DNA of 64,000 nucleotides from Catellicoccus marimammalium. GTDB lineage: Bacteria > Bacillota > Bacilli > Lactobacillales > Catellicoccaceae. Shown piece after piece: positions 7,004-15,911 of the stretch. A program made the position numbers and the translations under genes. The notes below the pieces were generated by a model. The model saw only the letters and a list, made by a program, of their open reading frames with translations. It was not told the DNA's origin and did no database searches. Where the stretch lies: assembly GCF_965139335.1 (NCBI RefSeq), contig NZ_CBCSEL010000003.1, one strand, 5' to 3'. Numbering within the stretch: the stretch's first letter is position 1; each line of letters opens with the position of its first letter.

Positions 7004-8242
7004 TTATGCTTTTTCTTCGTTTAATTCTACTAATTTAATAATAGTATCTACTGCTTTTTTCATTGTGTCTACAGAGATAAATTCAAAACGACCATGCATG
7101 TTTTCTCCACCAGTAAAGATGTTAGGTGTAGGAATACCCATAAAGCTGATCTTAGAACCATCTGTTCCTCCACGAACTGGTTTCACATCTGGAGTAATGC
7201 CTACTTCGCGCATTGCTTCTTCTGCTAAGTCGATGATAGACATATCTTTTTCAATCACTTCACCCATGTTGTAGTATTGATCGTTCAATGTAATTTGAAC
7301 ACGTTCCATGCCTAATACTTCATTCATACGTTTAGCGATAAATTGCATTGTTTGTTTACGATCTTCAAATTTATCATGATTATGATCACGAATAATGTAA
7401 GCTGCATTTGCTTCTTCTTCATTTCCGCTTAAATCATATAAGTGATAGAATCCTTCATAACCGTCTGTATTTTCTGGTGTTTCTAAGTTTGGTAAGTAGT
7501 TATCAAAGGCAATCGCTAATTTCAAAGCATTAACCATTGTATCTTTCGCTGTACCTGGGTGAACATTTTTACCAACAAATTTAATTTGTGCATCTGCGGC
7601 ATTAAATGTTTCATATTCTAATTCACCTAATGGACCACCATCAATAGTGTAAGCAAAGTCCACATCAAAATCATTGACATCAAACTTATCAGCACCGATA
7701 CCAATTTCTTCATCTGGACCAAAACCAACCATGATTTTACCATGTTTAATTTCTGGATGTTTAATGAAATATTCCATTGCTGTCATAATTTCAGCAATTC
7801 CTGATTTATCATCGGCACCTAATAAAGTAGATCCATCGGTAGTAATTAATGTATTTCCTTCATAATTGTGTAAGTTAGGGAAATCTTTAGGACTTAATAC
7901 ATATTTTCCTTCTTTATCAAGAGGAATATCTGATTTTCCATCGTAATTTTCAACGATTTGTGGATTTACACCTTCAGCGTTGAAGTCAGCAGTATCCATA
8001 TGAGATAAGAAACCGATACTACGAACTCCTTCTTTGTCTGTATTTGCTGGTAAAGTCGCAATTACATAACCATTATGTTCGTTGTAATGAACATCGCTCA
8101 TCCCTAACTCTTTTAATTCTTCCATCATCATTTTTGCAAATTCTACTTGTGATGGAGTAGATGGAGTAGTTGTGCTAGTTGCATCTGAACGTGTATTAAT
8201 TTTTACATATTTTAGGAAACGAGGTACTAAATTTTCGTACAT
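7004..8242 (-). CDS. pepT: Peptidase T (tripeptide aminopeptidase)
   Basis: A zinc aminopeptidase of the M20 family that removes N-terminal residues from tripeptides in the cytoplasm. At 412 residues it is the usual length. The metal ligands and catalytic residues appear in order: HMDTAD, GADDKSGIAEIM, GPDEEIGIGADKF, DGGPLGELEYE and the late RGGTDGSKIS. AGGAGGAAGAAAG precedes the ATG. It follows the Nif3-family gene after 33 bp on the same strand, so the two may be cotranscribed, and it ends at a terminator. Confidence 0.96.
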   Translation of the reverse strand: MYENLVPRFLKYVKINTRSDATSTTTPSTPSQVEFAKMMMEELKELGMSDVHYNEHNGYVIATLPANTDKEGVRSIGFLSHMDTADFNAEGVNPQIVENYDGKSDIPLDKEGKYVLSPKDFPNLHNYEGNTLITTDGSTLLGADDKSGIAEIMTAMEYFIKHPEIKHGKIMVGFGPDEEIGIGADKFDVNDFDVDFAYTIDGGPLGELEYETFNAADAQIKFVGKNVHPGTAKDTMVNALKLAIAFDNYLPNLETPENTDGYEGFYHLYDLSGNEEEANAAYIIRDHNHDKFEDRKQTMQFIAKRMNEVLGMERVQITLNDQYYNMGEVIEKDMSIIDLAEEAMREVGITPDVKPVRGGTDGSKISFMGIPTPNIFTGGENMHGRFEFISVDTMKKAVDTIIKLVELNEEKA

Positions 8243-8275
8243 CTTTCTTCCTCCTTTAAATCCATAATATATATA

Positions 8276-9388
8276 TTAGTAAGCGACAAAAGGATTAGTA
8301 TCCTCTTGACTGGCAAATATCTCTACTTCCCAGTGGTTCGCTTGCTTCCAACCTTCTAATAGCGTAACAAGACGCTCTTTACAATAATTTTCAATATAGT
8401 GACCCGCATCAATGACAGACATTCCTGTTTCTAACATATCATGTCCTGTATGATAATAAACGTCACCAGTAATATAAACATCTGCTCCCTTACGTAAAGC
8501 ATCTGAATAAAATTTTTGTCCACTTCCACCACAAATGGCCACTCTTTGTACCATTGGATTATCTTCTTTTGAAATTAATCGTACATGATCAACGTGGAAC
8601 TTCTCTTTTATTTTATCAGCTAATTCCTTTAATGAGCAAGGTGCAGATAAATTCCCAATTCTACCAATTCCAAAGGTTTGTGTTGGAACAGTTGTTGGGA
8701 AACATTGATAACTTGGTGTTTCATAAGGATGGTGTTCTAACAGTGCCGCAATCACTGAAGATAATGAAGCTTGATCCACTAAAACTTCAATTTTTTCTTC
8801 TGCGACTTCCTCTAATTGATTTTCACTACCAATAAAAGGATTAGCATCCATTGTCGGTTCGAAACGACCTAAACCGACCGTACTAAAACTACATTTTTCA
8901 TAAGCACCAAGCGTCCCTGCTCCAGCTTCTGCTAAAGCAGAGCGAACCGTCTGAGCATATGCTGTAGGTACCATAGTTTGTAGAATATAATAAGGAAATT
9001 CATGGGTCTGTGTCAAAAATGTTGTCTCATGAACACCTAAAGCTTCACAGAACCAATCGTTTAATCCGTCTTCTACAATGTCCATATTTGTATGTGCAGC
9101 ATACACTGCGATATGATGTTCAATCAAATCTAAATACATATTCGTTTGTGGATCTGCATCCGTCAATCGTTCTGCTGGTCGAAATAGTGGTGGATGCTTA
9201 GCAATAATTAAATCCACTTCTTTCTCAATTGCCTCAGCAACAACATTGGGACGGACATCTAAAGTAATCATTACTCGTTGAACTTCTTTATTCAATGTGC
9301 CAATATGTAGCCCATTTGGATCTCCTTTTTCTCCTAAAGAAAGTGGAAAATGTTGTTCAAAGCGAGCAATCAACTCTGTTCCTAACAT
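8276..9388 (-). CDS. Nif3/DUF34-family dinuclear metal-binding protein (YqfO-type)
   Basis: A 370-residue member of the Nif3/DUF34 family, which forms toroidal hexamers with a two-metal site per subunit; the cellular substrate is unsettled. Metal-binding segments are visible: AKHPPLFRP, YAAHTNMD near the N-terminus, and GDVYYHTGHDML plus DAGHYIEN near the C-terminus. The length fits the Bacillus YqfO form, which carries an extra domain between the two halves (about 135-235). It overlaps trmK by 7 bp, an arrangement common in Firmicutes. AGAGGTGCTGTC precedes the ATG. Confidence 0.9.
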   Translation of the reverse strand: MLGTELIARFEQHFPLSLGEKGDPNGLHIGTLNKEVQRVMITLDVRPNVVAEAIEKEVDLIIAKHPPLFRPAERLTDADPQTNMYLDLIEHHIAVYAAHTNMDIVEDGLNDWFCEALGVHETTFLTQTHEFPYYILQTMVPTAYAQTVRSALAEAGAGTLGAYEKCSFSTVGLGRFEPTMDANPFIGSENQLEEVAEEKIEVLVDQASLSSVIAALLEHHPYETPSYQCFPTTVPTQTFGIGRIGNLSAPCSLKELADKIKEKFHVDHVRLISKEDNPMVQRVAICGGSGQKFYSDALRKGADVYITGDVYYHTGHDMLETGMSVIDAGHYIENYCKERLVTLLEGWKQANHWEVEIFASQEDTNPFVAY

Positions 9389-10083
9389 GACAGCACCTCT
9401 TTAAGTTCTTTTATCTTTTGGGCAATGTAATTTGCCTTCGCTGTTCCTTCAGGGATTTTTTGATATACTCTTTGGTAATTTTCTAACTCTTTTTGTTGTT
9501 TTTCTTGAAATTCTACACTTTTCTCTGCTAATAAGAAAGGACCAAAACGTAATTCTAAATGTGAATACGTAGGAACTTCTTCTGTATATTGAGCAGTGAT
9601 AATTTCGTAAGTTCCTTTTCTTTCTGTTAATAAAGACTCATTGGTGATTGTATACCCATGTTGAGTTAACCAAAAGCGAACCAGATGTTCATCTGTATTT
9701 GGTTGCAATACTAATTCTTTTACAGGTAGTAATCCATCTTCCCAGCCTTTAGCTAAAATTGAAACAATGGTCTTTCCACCCATTCCACAAATCGTAATCG
9801 TATCGATATGATCATCTGTAGTTAAAGTTTCTACTCCGCTACCAAAACGCAATTCAATTTGCTTTGATAATCCAGCTTTGGCAACATTTGCTCGACCATT
9901 TTCTAAAGGGCCTTCCGCAATTTCACTACCAATAACGTAAGAAGCAATCTGATTTTCAATCAAATATACTGGTAAATAGGCATGATCCGTACCAATATCG
10001 GCCACTCGACTTCCTGGGGTTATTTCTTTTGCTACGCGCAATAAACGTTCTGAGTTTAACTCTTGTTTCAAATTCTTCACCAT
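9382..10083 (-). CDS. trmK: tRNA (adenine(22)-N1)-methyltransferase
   Basis: TrmK makes m1A22 in the D-loop region of tRNA-Ser and tRNA-Tyr using S-adenosylmethionine. At 233 residues it has the family length. The SAM site VADIGTDHAYLPVYL lies at about residues 27-41, ICGMGGKTI at about 100, and the NTDEHLVRFWL segment is typical of TrmK. A C-terminal coiled-coil (about 165-228) matches the known two-domain shape. The ribosome site is weak. Translational coupling with the downstream Nif3 gene is likely because the genes overlap. Confidence 0.93.
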   Translation of the reverse strand: MVKNLKQELNSERLLRVAKEITPGSRVADIGTDHAYLPVYLIENQIASYVIGSEIAEGPLENGRANVAKAGLSKQIELRFGSGVETLTTDDHIDTITICGMGGKTIVSILAKGWEDGLLPVKELVLQPNTDEHLVRFWLTQHGYTITNESLLTERKGTYEIITAQYTEEVPTYSHLELRFGPFLLAEKSVEFQEKQQKELENYQRVYQKIPEGTAKANYIAQKIKELKEVLSC

Positions 10084-10118
10084 AACTTTCTAAAAATTTA
10101 CCTTTAGTATATCATGTT

Positions 10119-10766
10119 TTATTCGTTGGCTTCATTTGCTTTTACAAAATAGATTAACGTTTGTAATTCGGTTGTTAAATCAATATTTTGTACTTGTACC
10201 CCTTTTGGTACTGATAAATGTTGTGGAGTAAAGTTTAAAATCCCTTTGACTCCTGCATCCACAAGAGCATCAGCTGCTTCTTGTGCTTGTTCTTCTGGAA
10301 TCGTTAAAACGGCAATTTCAATATTTTGACGATGAATTTGTTGTTTTAAATCTTTCATATCATATACTGGAACGCCATCAATAATACGGCCTACTAAATC
10401 TTCACGAATATCAAAAGCACAGCTTACGCGAATATTTTTTGTATTTTGAAATTTAAAGTTTAAAATCGCACTTCCTAAATTCCCAATACCAACAACAGCG
10501 ACATTCATCAGACGATCTTCATTTAAAATTTCAGAGAAAAAGCATAAAATGTGGTGAACATCATAACCATAACCACGTTTCCCTAATTCACCAAAATAAG
10601 AAAAATCACGACGAATGGTTGCGCTATCAACATGAACAGCAGCGCTTAAATCAGCGGACGAAAACTTTTGTACGCCTTCTTCTTCTAATGTGCGAACATA
10701 GCGATAATAAATCGGTAGGCGTTTTGCCGTTGCTTTGGGAATCATTAATTCTTTTTTTCTAGACAT
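10119..10766 (-). CDS. rex: Redox-sensing transcriptional repressor Rex
   Basis: Rex senses the NADH/NAD+ ratio and represses fermentative and anaerobic genes. At 215 residues: an N-terminal winged helix (IPKATAKRLPIYYRY; SATIRRDFSYFGELG) and a Rossmann domain with VVGIGNLGSAI, ending in a domain-swapped helix (TLIYFVK). The start MSRKKELMIPKATAKRLP is chosen because it matches the family and AAAGGAA precedes it; upstream in-frame ATGs would add about 30 residues unlike other Rex proteins. It is divergent from the ABC-F gene, the same neighbourhood as ydiF/ydiH in Bacillus. Likely targets in this window are pyruvate:ferredoxin oxidoreductase and the alcohol dehydrogenase, but no full Rex box was found. 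Confidence 0.96.
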   Translation of the reverse strand: MSRKKELMIPKATAKRLPIYYRYVRTLEEEGVQKFSSADLSAAVHVDSATIRRDFSYFGELGKRGYGYDVHHILCFFSEILNEDRLMNVAVVGIGNLGSAILNFKFQNTKNIRVSCAFDIREDLVGRIIDGVPVYDMKDLKQQIHRQNIEIAVLTIPEEQAQEAADALVDAGVKGILNFTPQHLSVPKGVQVQNIDLTTELQTLIYFVKANEANE

Positions 10767-10928
10767 ATTTTTATTCCTTTCTTCATACATTACACATACT
10801 TTTACCAATTCTATTTTATCATAGCTTTGTGAAAAATGTCTAAAATATAGACGCAATTTTGTCAGTAGTCACTTATAAAAATATCATGTAGAATAAAAAT
10901 AGAAATGGAATGAGAAACGGAGAAAATT

Positions 10929-12845
10929 ATGATTATCTTACAATTACAAGACGTAGCGCGTCATTTTGGAGCAGACGTCTTATTTTCACATGTACAAATG
11001 GAAATTCAAGATAAAAGTAGAATTGCTCTTGTCGGTCGAAATGGAGCTGGAAAATCTACTTTGTTAAAAATTATCGCAGGAGAAACTCGTCCTGATGAAG
11101 GAGAAGTAATTAAAAGAAAAGATTTAACGATTGGATATTTGGAACAAAATACAGGTTTACATAGTCAAAAAACCATTTATCAAGAAATGTTAGAACCTTT
11201 TTCTCCTTTAATTCAAAAGGAAAAAGAACTACGTCGATTAGAGAATGAAATGGCAGAAGTTAGCGGCGAAGAACTGACACGTTTGATGCAACAATACGAC
11301 CAATTACAGCATCAATTTCAAGAAGAAAACGGCTATGCCTATGAATCAGAAATTCGTTCAGTTCTCCATGGATTCCAATTTTATGAATCTGATTTTGACA
11401 CCCCAATTTCTGACCTTTCTGGAGGACAAAAAACACGTTTAGCCTTGGCAAAAATGTTACTTACTTGCCCAGATTTATTAATTTTGGATGAACCAACGAA
11501 CCACCTAGATATTGAAACTTTACGTTGGTTAGAAAATTATTTACAAGGTTATGTTGGTGCTCTACTTATTGTCAGCCACGACCGTTATTTCTTAGATAAA
11601 GTCGTTAATGAAGTCTATGAGTTAGAGTTTGGGCAATGTAAGCATTATGTTGGAAACTACACACAATATACGATTGAAAAAGAAACGCAATTGCTTTCTC
11701 AACAAAAACAATATGAAAAGCAACAACAAGAAATTAAAAAAATGGAAACTTTCATTCAAAAGAATATGGCTCGTGCTTCTACGACGAAACGAGCTCAAAG
11801 TCGTCAAAAACAATTGGAAAAAATGGATCGCATTGTAGCGCCAACCGCGAATACGGAATCTGTCCGTTTACATTTTCCAATTGATCAACCTTCTGGAAAT
11901 GTAGTCTTACAAACAGAAGATTTAGCTATTGGCTATGAAACTCCTTTAGCAAAGAACATTCAAATGGATATTCGTAAACAAGAAGCCATTGCCATTGTGG
12001 GACCTAACGGAATTGGTAAGTCTACGCTTTTAAAAACCATTATGAAACAAATTCCTTCACTAGCAGGAACAATTCATTTTGGTACTAATGTAGAAATTGG
12101 TTATTATGACCAAGAACAAGCTTCTTTACATCCTAAAAAAACTGTATTACAAGAATTATGGGATGAACATCCGTTAACCAACGAAAAAGATATTCGTACG
12201 GTACTTGCCAGTGTTTTATTTAAAGGAGAAGATATTAAAAAGACTGTTGCTCAACTCTCTGGTGGCGAAAAAGCTCGCCTATTGTTGGCAAAACTTGCAA
12301 TGCAAAAAGAAAACTTCTTAATTCTAGATGAACCAACAAACCATTTAGATTTAGATAGTAAAGAAGTATTAGAAGACGCTTTAATTCATTATGAAGGTAC
12401 TCTTCTATTTGTGAGTCATGACCGTTATTTTATTAATCGTATCGCAACAAAAATCATTGAATTAACTCCTGAAGGATCGATTTTGTATCACGGAGATTAC
12501 GATTATTATGAAGAGAAAAAAGCAGAAGAAGAAGAAAAAAAATCTCTTTTAAAAGAAGAAGAACAAAAAGAAGAAATTATCTCTTCTACTAAAGCTCAAT
12601 ATTTATCTTCAAAAGAAGAACAAAAAGAACGTCGTAAATTACAACGAGCAGTTGATGCTTTAGAAGAAAAAATGGAAGAATTAGAACAAAAAATCACACA
12701 AATCCAAGAAGAAATGTGTCTTCCTGAATATCAAAATGACTCCTATGCCTTAAATCAAATGCATGAAACTGTAGCTCAACTCGAAGAAGAGTATGAGCAA
12801 GCCGCAGAAGAATGGGAAGAAAAAGCCCTTCTTTTGGAGGAATAA
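10929..12845 (+). CDS. ABC-F family ribosome-associated ATPase (YdiF-type)
   Basis: A soluble protein of 638 residues with two ATP-binding cassettes and no membrane spans. Walker A GRNGAGKST (about 36-44) and GPNGIGKST (about 358-366), signatures LSGGQKTRLALA and LSGGEKARLLLA, and Walker B LILDEPTNHLD twice are all present. A charged linker (about 240-300) is the P-site tRNA-interacting motif of ABC-F proteins, and a long C-terminal coiled coil (about 525-635) resembles Bacillus YdiF. ABC-F proteins act on the ribosome in translation or antibiotic protection; nothing here points to resistance. The next gene is the tmRNA. Confidence 0.9.
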   Translation: MIILQLQDVARHFGADVLFSHVQMEIQDKSRIALVGRNGAGKSTLLKIIAGETRPDEGEVIKRKDLTIGYLEQNTGLHSQKTIYQEMLEPFSPLIQKEKELRRLENEMAEVSGEELTRLMQQYDQLQHQFQEENGYAYESEIRSVLHGFQFYESDFDTPISDLSGGQKTRLALAKMLLTCPDLLILDEPTNHLDIETLRWLENYLQGYVGALLIVSHDRYFLDKVVNEVYELEFGQCKHYVGNYTQYTIEKETQLLSQQKQYEKQQQEIKKMETFIQKNMARASTTKRAQSRQKQLEKMDRIVAPTANTESVRLHFPIDQPSGNVVLQTEDLAIGYETPLAKNIQMDIRKQEAIAIVGPNGIGKSTLLKTIMKQIPSLAGTIHFGTNVEIGYYDQEQASLHPKKTVLQELWDEHPLTNEKDIRTVLASVLFKGEDIKKTVAQLSGGEKARLLLAKLAMQKENFLILDEPTNHLDLDSKEVLEDALIHYEGTLLFVSHDRYFINRIATKIIELTPEGSILYHGDYDYYEEKKAEEEEKKSLLKEEEQKEEIISSTKAQYLSSKEEQKERRKLQRAVDALEEKMEELEQKITQIQEEMCLPEYQNDSYALNQMHETVAQLEEEYEQAAEEWEEKALLLEE

Positions 12846-12854
12846 ACAGAATCG

Positions 12855-12883
12855 TTGCATTTCAATAATGCCTCTTGTATAAT
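12855..12883 (+). promoter_or_regulatory. ssrA promoter
   Basis: -35 TTGCAT (12855-12860), 17-nt spacer and a perfect -10 TATAAT (12878-12883), 13 nt before the mature tmRNA 5' end. Confidence 0.8.
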
Positions 12884-12896
12884 AGAGGCATATTAA

Positions 12897-13255
12897 GGGG
12901 ACGTTACGGATTCGACAGGTATAGTTCGAACTTGAGTAGCATTCCGTAGTGCATCTACGTTAAAAGGCACAGTTAAATATAACTGCAAAAGAAAACAATA
13001 ACAACTTCGCATTAGCTGCCTAATAAGCAGTGGCGAAAGCTAAGAATTCTATCGCCCATGTGGAATTCTTGGTTTCAGAGAAAGTGGGATACGATTTATT
13101 TTGCCGTCTGAGAAATAAATAAGAGAATTCCAGACTAGCTTTTATTAGACGTGTTGTTTCGTTCCTAATAAAAGCGAATGAATATAAAGCAACTATGAGT
13201 GTAGAAGCTGAAGTGGCGATATATTTGGACGTGGGTTCGACTCCCACCGTCTCCA
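12897..13255 (+). ncRNA. ssrA: Transfer-messenger RNA (tmRNA)
   Basis: tmRNA rescues stalled ribosomes and tags the unfinished protein. The 5' end GGGGACGTTACGGATTCGAC is the hallmark of one-piece tmRNA, and the 3' end GGTTCGACTCCCACCGTCTCC pairs with it to form the tRNA-like acceptor; CCA is not encoded. The resume codon GCA (about 12986) opens a tag reading AKENNNNFALA(A), close to enterococcal tags. As I read the bases, the tag runs into GCT AAT rather than GCC TAA at 13019-13024, which would lose the stop; see findings. It is flanked by its own promoter and terminator. Confidence 0.95.
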
Positions 13256-13262
13256 TAACAAA

Positions 13263-13290
13263 AAAGGATACGGAATTTTCCGTATCCTTT
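13263..13290 (+). terminator. ssrA terminator
   Basis: AAAGGATACGGAA / TTCCGTATCCTTT, a 13-bp perfect stem followed by a T-run. Confidence 0.9.
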
Positions 13291-13491
13291 TTCTTTTCTC
13301 TATTTCATTCATCCCTAATTTATTGATTGATAATTAGTCATCACTATCCCAAATAAAAATGTATTCATATGTATAAATGGCAATTTATAATAATTACTTT
13401 TTTTCTCAATATGAATACTCTTTCTTTTAAGCTCATTATACATAAATGCCATACAATTTTGTTTTCATTTTTTGCAAACACTTATGAATAA

Positions 13492-13526
13492 AAAAACAAT
13501 GGCAAGAATTATCTACCATTGTTTTT
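13492..13526 (-). terminator. Terminator of the murI-rdgB-yfcE run
   Basis: AAAACAATGG / CCATTGTTTT stem with a 13-nt loop, directly after the phosphodiesterase stop on the minus strand. The rest of the 280-bp gap to ssrA is AT-rich with no other visible feature. Confidence 0.7.
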
Positions 13527-13535
13527 CCGTATTAA

Positions 13536-14060
13536 TTACTTATTTTTCCTTGTATAAGTAAGCGTTTGTTTTTCTTCTCCTGATGCGCTATACCAAGAAA
13601 TTTTGTGTTGTTCTGGTGTAGTTTCTACTATAGCATAACTTGCTTTTGGTGGTAAATTTCTTGGAAATTCTAAGCTTCCTGGATTGATAATCAAACGATC
13701 ACTCTCCTCAGCATATTGAACAAAAGGCACATGAGTATGACCATAAACGACAATTTGTGCCCCTTTTTCTGCTGCTAATAAATCTAAAGATAATAAACCA
13801 AAATTAACTTGTGCCTGATGTCCATGACCCAAAAAGATTGTTTCTCCTTCTTTTTCAATTATTCTTTCTTTTGGTTTTTGTTCAGAAGGAAAATCACAGT
13901 TTCCTGCCACTGCCATTATTTTTTTAAAAATTGGATCTTGATCTTCTAATTCACTATCTCCAGCATGTAAAATTAAATCTACTTCCTTTTCATGACGTTG
14001 AATTGCTTGTTCTAGTCGTTTCGTTTGACCATGTGTATCACTCATCAATAGTAGTTTCAT
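13536..14060 (-). CDS. YfcE/MJ0936-family metallophosphoesterase
   Basis: A 174-residue cytoplasmic phosphodiesterase of the calcineurin-like fold. All metal-binding blocks are present: SDTHG (about 7-11), LHAGD, AVAGNCD, FLGHGH and YGHTHVP. Members hydrolyse artificial phosphodiesters with Mn2+; the natural substrate is unknown. The start overlaps the end of the rdgB gene by 23 bp, and it is the last gene of the murI-rdgB-yfcE run, an order seen widely in Firmicutes. Confidence 0.92.
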   Translation of the reverse strand: MKLLLMSDTHGQTKRLEQAIQRHEKEVDLILHAGDSELEDQDPIFKKIMAVAGNCDFPSEQKPKERIIEKEGETIFLGHGHQAQVNFGLLSLDLLAAEKGAQIVVYGHTHVPFVQYAEESDRLIINPGSLEFPRNLPPKASYAIVETTPEQHKISWYSASGEEKQTLTYTRKNK

Positions 14061-15108
14061 TCATCCAATCCTCCCATACTTTTTCTAAACGTTTTAAAGC
14101 TACTGCACGATGACTTAATTGATTTTTTTGTTCTGGAGATAATTGTGCCATCGTACAATCTAATTCTGGTAAATAGAATAATGGATCATAGCCAAATCCA
14201 TTTTCTCCTTCTGGGAAGGAATGAATTAACCCTTCCACTTCTCCTTCAACAATTAATGGTTCTTTATGCGGAGCAACAAAAGCCAAGGTACAATGGAAAT
14301 GAGCTGTTCTTTCCAAAGCAGGAACTCCTGCTAACTCACTCAATAATTTGGCATTATTCGCTGCATCATCATGATCTTTAGCAAAACGAGCGGAATAAAT
14401 CCCTGGTTTTCCATGAAGTGCATCGACACATAGACCAGAATCATCCGCTAATACAGGACGCTGTAATAAGTCCGCAATGGTTTGTGCTTTTTGTAGAGCG
14501 TTCTCTGTAAACGTAGAACCTGTTTCTGCGATATCACCAATTTCTGGAAAATCTAGTAATGTTTTTACTGTATATCCTTTTTCACCAAATAAATTCGTAA
14601 ATTCTTTTGCTTTACCTTTATTTTTTGTAGCAATTACGATTTCTTTTTCTGTCATCTTTCCTTTTTCCTTTCCAAAGTTCCATTGCGCTGCGATTTGATT
14701 ATATTGTTGGCTCAATATAGCTAAGTTTTCATTCCATTCTGGCATGGTTTGGATTGTCTTCATTTGACACTCTGTTAAATCTCCATAATCATTAAAACCA
14801 ACGCATAAGTCTTCATTTTCTATCACTAAGCTTGTAGATAAATCATGGTAGAAAGAACAAAGGAAATAGCATCCATTATAAATCGTAGATAGAGACACTT
14901 GACCATACGTTTCTACTTTGATGATTCCTGTCAATTCTTTTTTAGCTAAACGAAGAAGATAGTTTTGTATCGTTTCTGGAATATTTTGCCAAATCAATTG
15001 TGAATTAGGTTGATAAGAAAAAATCGCAAAGCCTTTTTCTTCTTCGACTTGAATTACGGTTTCTTTTTCAAAAGAAGACCAGTTTAATTTTTTAATTTTT
15101 TGTTCCAT
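14038..15108 (-). CDS. rdgB: XTP/dITP diphosphatase with N-terminal extension
   Basis: A house-cleaning enzyme that removes non-canonical purine nucleotides (XTP, dITP). The HAM1/RdgB domain begins at about residue 153 with IVIATKNKGKAKEF and continues with the substrate loop DDSGLCVDAL, PGIYSARFA and GFGYDPLF, ending SHRAVALKRL. The first 150 residues are a separate domain with no motif I recognise; similar extended forms occur in streptococci. The start is the second of two adjacent ATGs, about 5 nt after GAGG; the first is at 15111. The 5' end overlaps murI. Confidence 0.92.
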   Translation of the reverse strand: MEQKIKKLNWSSFEKETVIQVEEEKGFAIFSYQPNSQLIWQNIPETIQNYLLRLAKKELTGIIKVETYGQVSLSTIYNGCYFLCSFYHDLSTSLVIENEDLCVGFNDYGDLTECQMKTIQTMPEWNENLAILSQQYNQIAAQWNFGKEKGKMTEKEIVIATKNKGKAKEFTNLFGEKGYTVKTLLDFPEIGDIAETGSTFTENALQKAQTIADLLQRPVLADDSGLCVDALHGKPGIYSARFAKDHDDAANNAKLLSELAGVPALERTAHFHCTLAFVAPHKEPLIVEGEVEGLIHSFPEGENGFGYDPLFYLPELDCTMAQLSPEQKNQLSHRAVALKRLEKVWEDWMNETTIDE

Positions 15109-15907
15109 CATATCCTCTTTTCTTCCAATCAAAGATCTTAATTCTTGTTGTTTCCATTGGTAGATGTGGCAACATTTGTTCTAAATGCTGCGTAAATGCT
15201 TCTTTTCCTGTTGTAATATAAAAAGTAAAAGTTGCCTTTTTGTCTTCTTTAGGGACATAGTTTTTTGCTTGTCGAGCTACTTCTTCCGCTGGATTTACCC
15301 AATGGATAGAAGGTAAATATTTTTGAAAGTTCGCTTGCCAAATAGGAAAATGAGTACATCCTAAAATCACTGTATCAATTTTTGAATCTTGTTGATATAA
15401 TTTTGTCCAATGTTGGAAAATCGCTTGTTCTTTCTCTTTTTGAGCAACATGAGTTTTTTCAATTAACGTCACAAAATCAGGACAAGCTTCTTGAACGACT
15501 TGACAATCTGGCGCCAACTCTTTCAATTTTTGTAAATAAGCTTCACTTTGGACGGTTCCTCTTGTTGCTAAAACACCAATATGTCGATTATTACTTTTTT
15601 CTAATGCTAATTGACTTCCTGGCTGAATCATTCCTACGACTGGAATCGATAATTCTTCTTGTAAAATATGAAAACTTGCTACAGTTGCGGTATTACAAGC
15701 AATAACTAAAAGATCAATATTTTCTTCTTGATATAAAAACTGAGCGATATTTTCAACATATTCATGAACTTGAGCTAATGGTTTTTCTCCATAAGGCATA
15801 TGAATTTCATCCCCAAAGTAAACATATTCCTGAGCTCCTAAATTTTCAATCAATGTTTTTAAAACGGTTAATCCACCAATTCCGGAATCTAATACGCCAA
15901 TACGCAT
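15092..15907 (-). CDS. murI: Glutamate racemase
   Basis: MurI converts L-glutamate to D-glutamate for the peptidoglycan stem peptide. At 271 residues it has the usual length. Both catalytic cysteines are in place: ACNTATV (about residue 72) and GCTHFPI (about residue 184). DSGIGGLTVL is the N-terminal signature. GGAGAAC precedes the ATG. It starts the run with rdgB and yfcE and overlaps rdgB, which suggests coupled translation. Confidence 0.97.
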   Translation of the reverse strand: MRIGVLDSGIGGLTVLKTLIENLGAQEYVYFGDEIHMPYGEKPLAQVHEYVENIAQFLYQEENIDLLVIACNTATVASFHILQEELSIPVVGMIQPGSQLALEKSNNRHIGVLATRGTVQSEAYLQKLKELAPDCQVVQEACPDFVTLIEKTHVAQKEKEQAIFQHWTKLYQQDSKIDTVILGCTHFPIWQANFQKYLPSIHWVNPAEEVARQAKNYVPKEDKKATFTFYITTGKEAFTQHLEQMLPHLPMETTRIKIFDWKKRGYDGTKN

Positions 15908-15911
15908 AATT

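Noticed and set aside
10827..10843. Rex operator upstream of rex
   Set aside because: Only the left half TTGTGAAA is present; the right half TTCACAA is missing.
13020..13256. Minus-strand open frame inside the tmRNA gene
   Set aside because: It is the complement of ssrA and its tRNA-like end; no ribosome site.
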